Shown here piece by piece: positions 1 through 14,600 of a stretch of 64,000 nucleotides of DNA (positions are counted from its first letter, which is position 1; each line of letters opens with the position of its first letter). This stretch comes from Onthophagus taurus (lineage: Eukaryota; Arthropoda; Insecta; Coleoptera; Scarabaeidae). The stretch is from positions 16,003,501 through 16,067,500 of the forward strand of contig NC_091971.1 of the NCBI RefSeq assembly GCF_036711975.1. Reading direction: 5' to 3'. Under the pieces are notes generated by a model that worked only from the letters and a program-made list of their open reading frames with translations, had not been told where the DNA came from and made no database searches. The position numbers and the translations under genes are program-made.

Positions 1-1522
1 GGAAAAAGAGGCTTACCTTTCTTTAATATTTCATAACAATAATTCTCGTAAACTCAGGAACAATCTCAAGTCGTTTGGAGTATGTGGTGCTAAAACGAAG
101 TCAGTTCCGTCTACTGTGGGAAATGCATGATTCATGAATCAAAATCAACATGATTACGATCCTGACTTATTGCACTTCTACAATACTAATAGATTATCCT
201 CTGTTTCTACAGACTTTCCTTTTCTTTAGTTCCTGAGGAAGAGGTTTTGCAAGCACTTAATCGAATTAAAACAAATGCTGTTGGTAGAGATGGAGTTACG
301 AAGCAGATGCTTTTATTAATTTCTCCGTACATGTGCCAAATTATCAACTTTTGCATCGAATCCCCCGAATCTATTCGAGGCAGTGGAGGGGTACTCTTGT
401 TAAACCTGTCCCTAAAACTGGAACGGTTGCTTGTTTGCATGATCTTAAGCCGATAAGTATTTTGCCGGTCTTCTCTAAAGTATTTCAAAGATTATTGTCC
501 ACTAGGTTGTGGTCACATTTAAATGCGCATTGCATACTACCTAGCTTGCAGTCAGGTTCTTTTGAATATCACGGATGATCTTCTACGTGGTTGGCCACGG
601 CTCTGATCTTACTTGACTTTTCCAAACCTTTCATACTTTGCATCATTCGCTGCTGGTTGGAGTGCTTGGGTATATTGGACTGTCGCCGTCTGCTCTCAAT
701 CTTATTCAGAGCTATCTTTGTTACCGTTCACAGCGAGTAGCTTGTAATGGTGAGTTGTCTGCACAAGTTGAGGTCGTGTCGGGTGTGCCCATTGTCGGCC
801 CAATTCTGTTTTCAATTTATACTTCCCAACTGTGTATGGCTGTAAAGCACTGTACTGCGCACATGTACGCTGATGACATTCAATTATACTACACTTTTCC
901 AATATCAAATCTAGCTGTGGCTGAAAGTAATATTAATGCTGACTTGAACGCCTTGGTCATTGCTGCTAATGAGCACAGCTTAACGATAAATCCATCTAAG
1001 TCATCGGTGATGGTTTTTGGGAGCCGGGGTGTTTTGGACGAAGTCAGGGATGGGTTGAGCTTGAAAATTGACTCTGATGTTTTGCAGGTTGCTGAAAGTG
1101 CAAGGAATTTGGGTATCTTTATTGACAGTAAACTAAGATTTGACTCGTATATTGACTGCGGATACACTTGTGATGTATTATATGGCCCTTGTATTGATAA
1201 TATTCACAAGGTAAGAATTCAAAAAGTTCAGAATGCGTGCTTACTTTTTATTTATGGTATTAGGAAATATGCGAGTATCTCATACACCTTAAAATGGGTG
1301 GGCTGGTTGAATATGTCACGTCGTAGGGTTCTTCACTCTGCTTGCTGTCATGCAGTTTAAGTTTATACATATATACAAAATGTAGAAAAAGGACCTGGGA
1401 ATGCTGACTTGGTCCTTTTTAACTCATGGCATTTAATTTTTGTTTTATTTTAGTTAAGTATTTTGTTATAGGGGTTTATAATGGTGCTATGGGTTAATAA
1501 ACATTATTATTATTATTATTAT
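1..1522 (+). pseudogene. Decayed non-LTR retrotransposon (jockey/CR1-like), 3' part of RT
   Basis: Reverse-transcriptase pieces appear in order in different + frames. Around 370-575 there is the fingers region, with a VKPVPKTG-like block followed by ISILPVFSKVFQRLL. From 638 to 1360 there is the palm, with HHSLLVGVLGY, a SGVP block whose following Gln is replaced (SGVPIVGP), and the catalytic box YADDIQLYY near 868. A typical C-terminal half follows (LTINPSKSSVMVFG, then LGIFIDSKLRFDS). Frameshifts near 455 and 580 and a deletion after about 1160 break the frame. The 3' end is an untranslated stretch closing in an ATT-repeat tail at 1503-1522, as usual for this group. The 5' end lies outside the window, and no endonuclease domain is present here. 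Host promoters or genes are not visible in this stretch. Clade assignment is from memory of motif style. Confidence 0.8.
1503..1522 (+). repeat. (ATT)n tail of the LINE
   Basis: About six to seven ATT units directly end the 3' untranslated region of the preceding element; this marks the original 3' terminus of the insertion. Confidence 0.7.
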
Positions 1523-2648
1523 GGGGGAGTAATGCTAGTTGTTGTAGTGTGGGTAGGCTTGGGGGTGGTTAGGTGGAGAAGAAGAAGAAGAAAGCTGTCA
1601 TCATGTTTATACATTGTTAGTTTATCTTGACACCGAGAAAATCTTTATTTCAGTATCCTATTTAATTTCCTAAAATTAGAAATAATTATTCTATGACATT
1701 CTGTAGAATCTCCAATTATGTTAGTTCCAATAATCAATATAAATTTTAAGTGTAATTTAATGTTTCGTCTTGCTGTGACGACATAAATAGAGCAATTTGG
1801 TTTTAGCTTCCAGCAACAATAGAATAAATAAGAGTAATAACGACACTAAAAACTTAAATTGTTTGTTTAAGTTTGACTCCGCTTGTTTAAATGGTTTGAT
1901 TGGAATGATAAGGAAAAAAAGAAACTGGTACGTAGTAATGATTGTACAATTTTTAAACTGGTTTAAATAATTTTTGTTCAAAAGCTGCTTAATCACAGCA
2001 ATTTAATGAAGTCTTCAGAACTGGTTTTATTTTGATGATAGCAATATCTTGTTTTGTTTCTGGTGAGGTTGTTAATCTTAATTTTAAACAAAAACACATT
2101 TTTTAATATTTGTATTTGTGTATTTGTTATTGTGAAAAAAAAAAGTGCTATAATAAAATAAACTTTTTTTGTGTGTTAAAAAACTTAATTTCTTGGCAAA
2201 AATTATTGTATCATCATTTCCTTTCCCAACTCATTAATTACTTTTTAATGGTTCGAGTCAGTTTAAATAACTAAACGCCTACATCTTTGGGCTGATTACT
2301 TTTTTTGTTCGTCAATCTACATGGTGGAAGTTACAGTTTACAAAAGCTCCTACTCAAACTTCAACCAACTAAAACGACCAGAAACCATTGTGCATTGAAC
2401 GCAATATTACGTCGAAGAAGGAGAACCTCTTACGATTCACGTTTTCAAAACGATTTATATAGCATACCGAGTTGCATTTTAAAGTTTTTCATTTCACATC
2501 GACATTCGATCGAAGAAGAATGTGCCAAAGAATGAACAAAAAGTGGTTTAATTTATTTTTGTTTAAAACAATTAATAACAGTAATAATAATTAAATTGTA
2601 AATTATTTGATAAATTAGATAAGTGGAGTGTTAAGTGATTATATAAAA
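1523..2648. other. AT-rich upstream region of transporter A
   Basis: No coding sequence with recognisable similarity. A short GAA run lies at about 1577-1592. The 300-400 bases before 2649 should include the promoter and 5' leader of transporter A, but no clear TATA or initiator can be picked out in such AT-rich DNA. An open frame at 2305-2535 has biased, Arg/Lys-rich content and no family resemblance, so I do not call it a gene. Confidence 0.4.
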
Positions 2649-5600
2649 ATGTCTTTGAAAGAAGTTTTTGAAATAAATGGAAAAAGTGATTCTTTTGACT
2701 TAACTAAAATTGTTGGTATTAACAAAGACGTTGAAAGTAATAATATTCAAGAAGAAACGTAAGTTTTAATATTAAATGTGAAATTAAATAAAATGAAAGT
2801 TATCTAAAATATGTTAAAGGTTAAATTTTATAACTGGCAAATTGTGAATATTTATTATTAACTATGTATTGAGGAAGAGATAATGAATTTTGTTATGTCT
2901 TGTTTACTATGTTATAGATAAACGTTTTTTTTAAACTATCGGTGAAGGTATCATAAATTATCTAAATATGAATTTTTAAAAAACTAATCTTATCAATCGA
3001 CCCAAATTTTTAAATTACTAATAAACTTTAATCATCATAATAGCTTTTTTTGTCAAATTTTTTTTAAATTAGTTTATTTTACACTTTAGCGTTAATTAAT
3101 TTTCAATACGTAATTACACGGTTTTTAATAATTAGTCACGGTTTTTATTATTTTTATTTGTTATCCCTCTGGCTATTAAGTTATATACAGGGTGTTGTAA
3201 TAATTATTTAATGTGTACCTTTTGAAACTTATTTTTGTTGTTTACTATGCACAATGTAAACTGAGCGAACCGAACAGCAATCACGATTATTAATTTCTGT
3301 TCTACAACGATACACTAAATTAATACATTTTGACACCTAAACATGTTCAATGTGTACTCCCTCCAATACAATATTCAAGATAGCACATCTATTCCTGAAA
3401 GTTTTGCCTCATTAATATTAACAGAGGAATTATACTTCTTTGCAAAATTACTTAATCACTTATGATAGCAAATGCTCCACCGATTACACTTAAAAGCCTG
3501 AAACATATCTGTAAAATTGTGAAAATTTGACAGAGTTGAAAATCTTGTAAAAGCTTCAACGTTGCTGTTGACATGTAAAATTAGTTGCCATTTCTCTATT
3601 ATCTTAAGGACCTTTGATGCAGCCGGTAAAATGCTGATTGGCCAAGCAACAATTGAGGTTATGCGTCAAAATAGCTATCAACATCAATAGATGATAAATG
3701 TGTAGAAATGAGAAAATAAAATATCTCAGCAGATTCAACTACCAATGACTATGAACCAAAAGAGAATTATAAACACACAATATAAGGATTCGGCACCACA
3801 TTTAATATTAAACCACAACTGTTCAACAGTAAATGAATGTGGTAATCTAAAATAGCTTCCAATATAAATCACAAAGAATTTTGAAGTCAATTGTATGACA
3901 TGTCACAATTTATGCAACATTCTTCTGCTGCATATATTTTAAGTAGAGCCAATACAGCATTGATATGTTAAGTTTCCAAGCGGTGAATCATTCGCATTTC
4001 TGATGGTATGGAATCTATGATCGATGTCTAAATAATCGTACAAGTTGTCTGCGGTTAGGTTGCTAATATCAAATGTTTTCATAGAAAATGGGATATCTGA
4101 ATGTGATCCATTTGTACTAACACAATGAGATGCACTGATAAGATAGATATCTTCATCTATCTCTAAGTTAGGCCAAAAAGTTTAAAGTACTTGACACAAC
4201 ATACAATCTGATAGTACATATTTGTTAATGTTGTATGTTTGTAACTATACAGAGTATCTTGATGATTCGAGGAAGAAATTTTGAGAGTAAAACATAAAAT
4301 AAAATTGCTAGACTGAAAATGACAACAATTGAATAAATAATGGTAAAATTTGAAACATTCACAAAAAGATAACAACAGAAATTAGAAGTACATTAATCTT
4401 CCCTGGAATTTGGAGAAATGAGTTAATGATCGTGACCTGAGCTTGTTGAGCAATGCATTTTCAACGATTTTACTCCCCTCCATAAATAAAAATCCTTACG
4501 AGGTTTTATGTTTAAGTGATGGGTGCTTCTGTTTATTGTTGTACTAGAAAAGACCATAATAAAAATACCACATGTCCCTGCTGGTATTTTGTTCATGGAT
4601 TTGTTCATAATGATTTTATATCCAAACTTTAATGACCGGTGTCTCTGCGATTTGAGATCTTAAATTAGTTATCCGAATCACCAAAACTCTCTATAGACTT
4701 GTGATTTTGAAATTTGCAAACATAATGTATTTGCAAATTCATTTTTTTTTAAGTATTAACTCTGGTTGTAATTGTAACCATGTAAAAAGTCATGGTACAA
4801 AGTCATCTTTTCTGCTACTCATTGATACTCACCCAGTTCTTGTAACCATAATTATTGCATTAAGAATTTTGCCTTAATTTGACTTTCTTTATTATTCAGT
4901 CTCTGATGCCAAATCACCATGGCAAGTTACACGATTGAGCAGCACGTCCACATAATAAAACTTTTAAGCCAGACGCAGTGGCACTTCAAAGTCGACTTTC
5001 CAACGTTCAGTGGCCAACTTCGATGCGATAGCTTCGGTAAGGAATCAGCCAACTACATCGCCGCTGGCCGTAAAAATGTGCAGGTGAACTCGAAGCAATT
5101 GATTTTTCACCGCGCGCAAGAACTCAGACTTTCGCAGACTTCATCTTGGCAAATTTTGCGTCGCAACTTACACCTGGACTCGTACAAGTTACAAGCTAAT
5201 GACCACAGACAACGTCGTTTGTTGGCAGAGGGGGCTTCGGATCATTTGGAAGAGTATCCAATTTTGGCAAAAAGAAACACTTTAACGACATAATGCATTT
5301 TTAGATTAATAGCTATATTAACAAGCAAAAACGCCATGTGTGGGAGGATGTCAACCTACACGAGGTTCACCAGGTGGCAATACATCCATAAGAAATTATT
5401 ATTTTGAGCAGATTTAACCTGGGGTGGGCTTTTGGCTTTTTCCTCCGCCTCACGCCTCACATTTCTGATCATCTTTCAAGTGCTTTCTAGGTCTTCCTCT
5501 GGTTCTTGCTATTAAAGCTACTACGCCAAAGATCCTTTGTTGACCTCTTCATCCATCCATTCTCACCACACGCCTCAGCTATCGTATCCTTCGCGCTATC

Positions 5601-8600
5601 ACAATTCGAACTATGCCATTTATAGTTGTAATGGCTTCGGTATATTCCGTTTTTACGCACTCCTCCATATTTTATGCGAAGCAACTTCTTCACGAACACC
5701 CTCAATACGTATTCATCTGTGGTATTCAACATACATGTATCTGTTTTTTATGTCAGAACGGATCTTATTAGTAGGTACTTTGTACCTGTTCATCTTGACA
5801 TAATTTTGAGCGAAATAATTTAAAGTGTGCATAATAGCACCTTTTTGCAGCTTTTATTCTTATTGCATTCGTAATCGTATTTGAGCAGTCAAATACAGCG
5901 CCTAGAAAGCTGTAGTCTGCTTGCCTCACTTCAAATTTTATTTTGAAGAACAGTTCTGATTTGGCATCCTGTATCACTACTTTTACTGCCGAGTTGTCCA
6001 TTGTAGCCCAACAGGTGCATCTCCCCCTCAATTTTATACCTTTCAATGCTGTCAAAAGTCTGTTTGAAATTAATGAATAGGCAGTGTACTTCAATGCGAT
6101 GCTCACAGCATTTCTTTACGGTCTGCTTAAATAGGAAAATTTGGTCTATTGTACATCTATTGTTTCTGAATCCACACTGGTGTCTCCTAGTATTGACTCC
6201 GTTTATGTTTATTTTATGTTTACTTTATTTTGACTCCCTAAGATGGAAAACAGGTGTAGAGAAAATTTGGCAACCATATATTTTTTTGTGACAGGAACTT
6301 CACGTCCACATTTTTAAGCCAGACGCAGTGGCACTTCAAAGTCGACTTTCCAACGTTTAGTGGTCAACTTCGATACGATAGCTTCGGTAAAGAATCAGCC
6401 AACTACATCGCCGCTGGCCGTAAAAATGTGCAGGTGAACTCGAAGCAATTGATTTTTAGCCGCGCGCAAGAACTCAGACCTTCGCAGACTTCATTTTGCC
6501 AATTTTTGCGTCGCACCTTACACCTGCACTCGTACAAGTTACAACCTAATGACCAGAGACAACGTCGTTTGTTCGCAGAGGGGGTTTCGGAGCATTTAGA
6601 AGAGTATCCAATTTTAGCCAAAAAAATTTGCATTTTTAGATTAATACCTAGCTATATTAACAAGCAAAATCGCCATGTGTGGGAGGATGTCAACCCACAC
6701 GAGGTTCCCTTATTTTGTGCAGATTTAGGGCCAGCGGCATTATGGTTCCATACTTCTTCGAAAACGACGTAGGTGAGGCCATCACCATCACTAACGGCCG
6801 AATTGAATGATATGAATCTGGATAATATGTAGTTCCAGTAGGATGCCGCTACGTGTCTCAGAGCGAATGCCATGATGGATATTCTGCATGACCGATTTAA
6901 GGGTATGGTTATCTCTCGTGGAGATGCCAACAAGATCGTGTGATTTGACCATTCTAGATTTTTCCTTGTGGTGTTTTCTGAAGTCGCAGGTGTATGCCAA
7001 TAAGCCGCAATCAACCGATGCCCTCAAACTCAACATAACCTAAGCTATCGTTCAACTTCTAGCCGCTTCTACGCGGTAGAATTATTGAACAGTGGACTCA
7101 AATCCTTGCCACCCTACGATTCATACATACTTGGTTACATGGGTCTTTCAAATTTACTCATTTTTGCGTTTCCCGGCATTTCTGAATTGAGCAGGTACAA
7201 ATTCATAAAAAACAATATGACTTGTAGCATGAAATGGGAAAATGATTCATCATGACTTCAGCCTATGCGATTCATTAGTGTTAGTACAAAGCAGTACTAA
7301 TTTGATACTTATGGCATTTTCCTTTTTTTTCACCTCACTTTTTTTGCACCAATTTCATCACTATTCAAAATCTGAGACTATAACAACCTTTTTGTGGTTT
7401 ATATCCTGTAGTAATTTTTACCAAAATGATCAATTTCTTCTATTTGTGCATAAAATTTAATTTGTTGAATGAAATATTAAATTTAATGATTTTAAATAGA
7501 ATTTTCTTTTATTTTCAGATCAAAAGAATCAACATCATTTACATTAAAACAAAAAGTGTCTCTTTGTATGTTAGCAACTGTAGAATTTACAAGTTATTGC
7601 TCAATGTCGATTATGGCACCTTTCTATCCAAGAGAAGCGACAGCGAAAGGAATGTCGGAAACGTTAGCGGGATTCGTTTTTAGTTTTTACGCATTAGTCG
7701 TTTTCCTATCATCACCTATATTCGGAAAAGTTGTAAGTTATAAATGAAAATTCTCAATCAATATCACCAAAAAGGATTTTTTAATTTCTACTTTCCAGTT
7801 ACCAAAGCTCGGAGTAAAATTTACATTCATCTTCGGAATCTTAACATCTGGAGTTTGTAACATCGTTTTCGGGTACGTTTAAAATCTAATACTTCGTTTA
7901 ATATAGCGTAACAGGAAATGGACACTTGCTTCTTATGATGAAATGATGTCAACGGGTGTTATTAGACGAAACTGTCCACACAATTATTTTATGTTCCGAA
8001 TTAACTTTCATTCAACAATTCACGTTTAGTCATCTTTTCAATATAAGTGATTGCTTTTTATTTCAGCACGCTTCAGTACATCGACAACACCTTCGTTTTC
8101 ACCCTTTTATCATTCATTATCAGAGGAACGGAAGCTTTAGGAGCCAGCGCTTATTCAACGGCTGGATATGTTCTAGTTATTAATATTTTTCCTAAAAACG
8201 GTGGAGTCGTTAGGGTAATAAATTAATAATAAAACTATTTTTAAATTTGTAAATTAAAGTCACGATTTGATATAATAGTTTTGTTATTATATCGAAACAA
8301 TGAAACTATTAAATTTTATTTGTATCGTTATCTTATTCTTTTTTGCCTTAGGGTATTTTAGAGACCTTCGTTGGACTTGGAATGAGTGTTGGTCCAGCGA
8401 TGGGTGGCCTTTTATTTGCGGTATGTTAATAAAATTATTTATGTTTTTAAATGAAATGAATTAATGTTTTTTTTTTAACTATTAACCAATATTTTCTAGG
8501 AAGATCGGAGGTTTTGGACTGCCTTTTTACGTTGTAGGAATGATATCAGTCATGGTGGCACCAATTAATTTTTATGTTCTTTCAACGAGTGATGGTAAAA

Positions 8601-11600
8601 AATTAATACATTTAAATTCGATTTTTAATTTTCTTTTTTTAGATTACAAAGTTGAAGTACAATCTGGTTCATATTTAAACATTCTAAAACTACCATCAGT
8701 AATCATAACATGTTGTGTCGTCGTTGTTGTATCAGCAACATGGGGATTTTTAGATCCAACTTTAGAACCACATTTAAGAATGGTAAATTTCTTAAGATTA
8801 CAATAGTATGTCCTAGTCCTTTGCTACTACAACCTGGAGTGGCTTTTCCCTTTTGTCCTCCACGTCATTCCTCACATTTCTGATCCGCATCTTTTTCAGT
8901 TTCTGCCATACATCGTCTTCCTCTGGTTCTCGCTATTCCAGCTACTACGCCAAAGATCCTTTTTTCACCTCTTCATTCTCACCACATTCCTCAGAAATCG
9001 TATCCACTCCTCCATCTTTTATGCGAAGCAACTTCTTCACGAACACCCTCGATACGTATTCATCTGCGGCATTCATCATCCATGTATCTGATTTTTATGT
9101 CAGAATATAACATGAAATAATTTTGAGCGAAATAATTTAAAGTGTGCATAATAGCACCTTTTTGCAGCTTTTCTTATTACATTCGTAATCGTGTTTGAGC
9201 AGTCAAATACAGCGCTTAAGTACTTGAAGTTCTTAATACCCTGAAAGCTGTAGTCTACTTGCCTCACTCCAAATTTTATTTTGAAGAACAGTTTAGATTT
9301 GGCATACTGTATCACTATTTTTACTGCCGAGTATACTCCCTCTCAAGTTTATACCTTTCAATGCTGTCAAAAGTCTTTTTGAAATAACCCTTTGTGTCCC
9401 AAGAAGTCAAACATTTTGAAACTTTGTGACAGAATTAAAACGCTATCAAAATACACTCAGTAAACGCCTTTGGAATAATATTTTAGCAAAATATGCAATC
9501 CCCCTATTTTCGCATAGTCTAAGTGTCAAAAAAGACGATAATTCAAAAATTCTTGGAAAGCGTTATTGAAATTAAGAAATAAAACTTATTTTAAATTGAA
9601 GCTTAAAGCTTTCTGTTTAAAGCGATGTATAACAATCGATGGGTTGAATTAGAAAAATATTGAGAAAAAGAGTATTGAGTTAAAAGTAACATTTTCGTAT
9701 AACCTAAAAGTGCCAAAAAAGATGCTAATTTAAAAATTCCTGGAAGCCGTATTTATTGAAATTAAGGAATGAGACTTATTCTATATTAAAGCTCAAAGCT
9801 TTCTCTTTAAAATGATGTATAATAATTGTTGGGTTGGATTGGAAAAATATAGAGAAAAAAAATGTTGAAATAAAACTTACATTTTCGTATAACCTAAAAG
9901 TGTCAAAAAAGATGCTAATTTAAAAATTCCTGGAAGCCGTATTTATTGAAATTAAGGAATGAAACTTATTTTAAATTAAAGCTCATAGCTTTCTCTTTAA
10001 AATGATGTATAATAATTGTTGGGTTGGATTGGAAAAATATAGAGAAAAAAAATGTTGAAATAAAACTTACATTTTCGTATAACCTAAAAGTTCAAAAAAG
10101 ATGCTAATCTAAAAATTCCTGGAAGCCGTATTTATTGAAATTAAGGAATGAAACTTATTTTAAATTAAAGCTCAAAGCTTTCTCTTTAAAATGATGTATA
10201 ATAATTGTTGGGTTGGATTGGAAAAATATAGAGAAAAAAAATGTTGAAATAAAACTTACATTTTCGTATAACCTAAAAGTGTCAAAAAAGATGCTAATTT
10301 AAAAATTCCTGGAAGCCGTATTTATTGAAATTAAGGAATGAAACTTATTTTAAATTAAAGCTCATAGCTTTCTCTTTAAAATGATGTATAATAATTGTTG
10401 GGTTGGATTGGAAAAATATAGAGAAAAAAAATGTTGAAATAAAACTTACATTTTCGTATAACCTAAAAGTGTCAAAAAAGATGCTAATTTAAAAATTCCT
10501 GGAAGCCGTATTTATTGAAATTAAGGAATGAAACTTATTTCAAATTAAAGCTCAAAGCTTTCTCTTTAAAATGATGTATAATAATTGTTGGGTTGGATTG
10601 GAAAAATATTAAGAAAAAAAATGTTGAAACAACACTTACATTTAATAGAGTCAAAAAAGATGCTAATTTAAAAATTCTTAGAAACCATGTTTATTGAAAT
10701 TAAGGAATGAGACTTATTTTAAATTTAAGCTCAATGTTTTCTTTTTAAAATGATCTGTAATAATCACACCTAATAACCATTTATCAAAGAAATACCTTCT
10801 TGAATAACAAAATTCAACAGCACCACTTTTCACTAAACTTCTAACCTCACATCTGGATGAATAAGTTTAAAGTGTACCTAAAAATCCTACAGTGCGGATT
10901 GCGACAGATAATAAGATAGAAAACAGATGTAGAGAAAATTTGTCACCCATATATTTTTTGTGACAGGTACTTCACTCAGATTTTATTTACAATTAAACTT
11001 AAAAATATGTTTCTTAAAACTAAAAGTTAAGATTTTCTGAAGTATTTGACTTGACAACAAAAATCTGCCAACATAGGAGGACTCCATTTGCCGTGGCACC
11101 GTTTTTCCATGCTGGAAATATCCTGATGTACCCCTTTACATGTTCGTCGCTAATAGCTCTGTTTTTGTGAAAGAAGTCGAGATGGGAGTGTAGAAAGTGT
11201 ATTTTGAATGACATATTACAACCTAATGCTTGATACGTCGAAAATAGTTCTATGAGATTTTTGTTTTCCAAGCAGATTTCGATGATCTGAATTCCGACGA
11301 AAATTCCTTCCTTTGAAGTGGTCGTATTGCAAAACGTAAATTTGCATATTTCACAGTATATTTTGACGCCATATTTATCCCATTCATATTAGTCAGGCAA
11401 AAGTAGCAATCAGAAACGCGGTCTACAGGCTCTATCCAAATCATGGGTTTTCAGAATGCCATAAATCGTCTTTCTTTTGTCTAATCTGTAAGATTCTTTA
11501 CGCATGCGCAATTCTTATCCTGATGCTGTAGTTCATCAGAAGCCAAAATAATCATCAGCGATAACATTGTTTTGCCAGTTCAGTGAAATTTCATCACTGA

Positions 11601-14600
11601 CTTTTAAAAGTTACTTCAACGTAACTTCGTCGAGATTCGAAGCAAACATTATTTTGCTTATGTATGCTAAACCGACAATTTAACACTGTTTTAAATGAAA
11701 ACTCGATGCAATTCGATCATACGTAGTATTAGCAGAAAATAGGATAAAATCATAGATGGTTATCACAACGAATCTGTGGTGTTTTGCCATGAGGCTATAT
11801 AGTAAGGTAATAATTAACATTCAGTCGATCAGCGTTATCAAATATAGATTTGTCTCCTTTTTTATGCATTCCTACGATTACTCCCAGCAGGTTATTATCA
11901 GTACATGCAGTCTTTCTTCTGTTGCCTCTCCGCTAATTTTTATTAGCTCAACAGTGATGTTATCTTCTCCTGGCTTCTTGATATTTTTGCCCTTGCTATA
12001 GCACTTCTTCCATCGTTGGGATTTCTATCATAACTTCCGTATTGCTCACTCTATATTTACTTCGTCTTCTCTCTGGTGCACAATTTTCACCAATTTATCG
12101 AAATGTTGCTTCCATCTCATCATTATCTCTTCATTTTCAGTTAGTACTTCTCCTTCTTTGCTTCTACACACGCCGCTTTTGGGTTGATACCCCGTTGTTT
12201 CCATTTTAATTGTCCTGAAGAAGTTCCTCACTTTCATATCAATACAATCATCATCATTAGTCATACAATCTTATTGCAGAGCATTGGCTTTTTCAAATTT
12301 TAATCTCCATTCCTTCCTGTCCCTTGCTTATGTTGTCCATCTTCTTCGTGTCCTCCATCACACCATCTCTCCACTGTAGTTTGGATCTTCTGACCACCTT
12401 TATAATGGTTTCTATATTCTTGTGTCTAGCTGATCCACAAGCATTATACAGGGTGATTCATTAGCTCTATGACAAACTTTGGCAGATGAAAAGTGATGCG
12501 ATTCTAAGGAAAAAATGTTATATGAATATGGGTCCGATTCATTTTGGTTAAAGAGAAATTACAAAAATTGTTCGAAATGTCCGCCTTCAGCTTGAATGCA
12601 CGCTTCACATCGACGAAGTAAAGATTTGCAACAATCGCAACAATAATTATGAAATACAAATACAGAGTTGGCTGTGATAACAAAACTGAGTTCTTTATGT
12701 CAAACATTTCAATTTACTCTATTCTGTGTCTTTCAAAGTTTATAATTGTCAGAGTTTTGATCGAAAACGAAAATGCATGTATTTACGACTGAAGAATATG
12801 AAGATATTATTTTTGTATACGGGCTTTGTAACGGAAACGCTCGGCAAGCAGCAAGAGAATACCTTCGTAGGTTTCCAAATAGACATCAACCTGCCCATAC
12901 AGGGTTTAGTGCATCATTTCGCAGACTAAGAGAAACAGGTAACCCCGCTCCACTACATTCCGTTCGTCCCCATGATGTGAATGTACAAAATGAAGAACGT
13001 GTTATTGATTTAGTACTTGACGACCCTTCAATTAGTACTCGGCGTATAGCGAGCATGTTACAAATATCTCAAAGTTTTGTATGGCGTCTATTGAATCGAG
13101 AAATGTTACATCCGTTTCATCGCCAAAATGTTCAAGCATTACTTATATTATTCAGCAACATGCTCAAAATAATAACTTCATTTCCCAAGTTCTGTGGTCT
13201 GATGAAGCGTGTTTCACTAGGGACGGCATAAATAATTATCATAACGAACATGTGTGGTCCTTGCAAAATCCACATGCAATTACACCAGGAAAATTTCAGC
13301 AACGGTTTAGTGTAAACGTTTGGGGTGGCATTTTTAACAATTCTTTGCTACCTGTATGGGTGATAAATGAACGCTTAAATGCAAATATGTACAGAAATTT
13401 CTTGGGACATAACCTTTTCGATTTTATCGACGACGTACCACTAAACATCGTTCAAAATATGTGGTATCAGCACGATGGTGCACCACCACATCGAGGAAGA
13501 GAAGTCATCGCTTGGTTACATGAACATTTTCCAAACAAATGTATTGGCAATGGAGGTCCAGTAGTCTGGCCACCACGATCCCCAGATCTAAATCCGCTGG
13601 ATTATTATTTCTGGGGACACATGAAGCAGCTTGTGTACCATGTAGAAATTACTACCCGTCAGCAACTACTGGACAGAATTCAAGATGCAGCTGATAGCAT
13701 TATTATTATTATTATTATTGCTGCCGGGCTGAGGAGGGCGGCCCCTCTCGTTACCGCGACCTATAAGATCTATTGTAACTTTAGCCCTCCAAAGGTTTAG
13801 GGCAAATGTAGGTCCTTAATGAACCTTAGTATTGTCCTGAGGTCTTGAACCTTTATGTCGGTAGGTAACAGGGGAGTTTTACCGAAGACGTTGTGCCTTA
13901 GACGTCCTCTGGCGACGCAATTGCACAGTATATGTTCAGCAGTTTCTGACTCGTCGTTGCATAGTCGACAAGTTTGATCCTCAGCTTGTCCAATGTGGAA
14001 GAGGTGGTATTTTAGGGGCACATGGCCGGTTAGGTAGCCTGAGAGCGTTCTTAGATCCCCTTTGCTGAGGCATAAAACCTCTTTGGTTTTGTTTTGCGAC
14101 GGAGTTATCATACTCTTCGCTTGTCTGTGACCTGGAAGTTCTTTCCAGCGTAAGGCTATCTTTGAAGCCTCCCAGTTGTTGATTATTTGTTTTAGGTGGC
14201 TTTTTTGTAGTCCACATCCAGGTTGGGGTCCAATGAAGGGCGTGTTTGCTGCCTCTTTGGCCAGCTTGTCGGCTTTCTCATTGCCCTCAATGTTGCTGTG
14301 ACCTGGAACCCACCATAGGGTAACATCATTGCCCCTAGCGAGTTCTCTCAGGTTGTTGGTGCACTCTCTGATCAGTGCGGAGCCACACGTGTAGGCCTGA
14401 ATTGCCTTTAAGGCGGCCCGACTGTCTGTGAACATGTTTATGGATGCACCTTTTTGTCCCTTCTGTAGGTTCAAAGCGGTGCAGAAGTTTATAGCAAGAA
14501 CTTCTGCTTGGAAAATTGTTAAGTCCGAGCTGAGGGGCAATTTGATGTGGCTATTTGGTCCACTGATGCCCATGCCTACTCCAGATCTTACTGTCTTTGA

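Noticed and set aside
2305..2535. 76-codon open frame upstream of transporter A
   Set aside because: Lies close before the first exon, Arg/Lys-rich, no conserved domain and no splice continuity; likely chance.
4163..4608. Possible THAP-type zinc finger on either strand
   Set aside because: Some Cys and His residues are present, but spacing does not fit and stops are frequent.
9480..10760. Possible CRISPR-like array
   Set aside because: Units of 190 bp are contiguous with no unique spacers, and the DNA is eukaryotic; this is a satellite.
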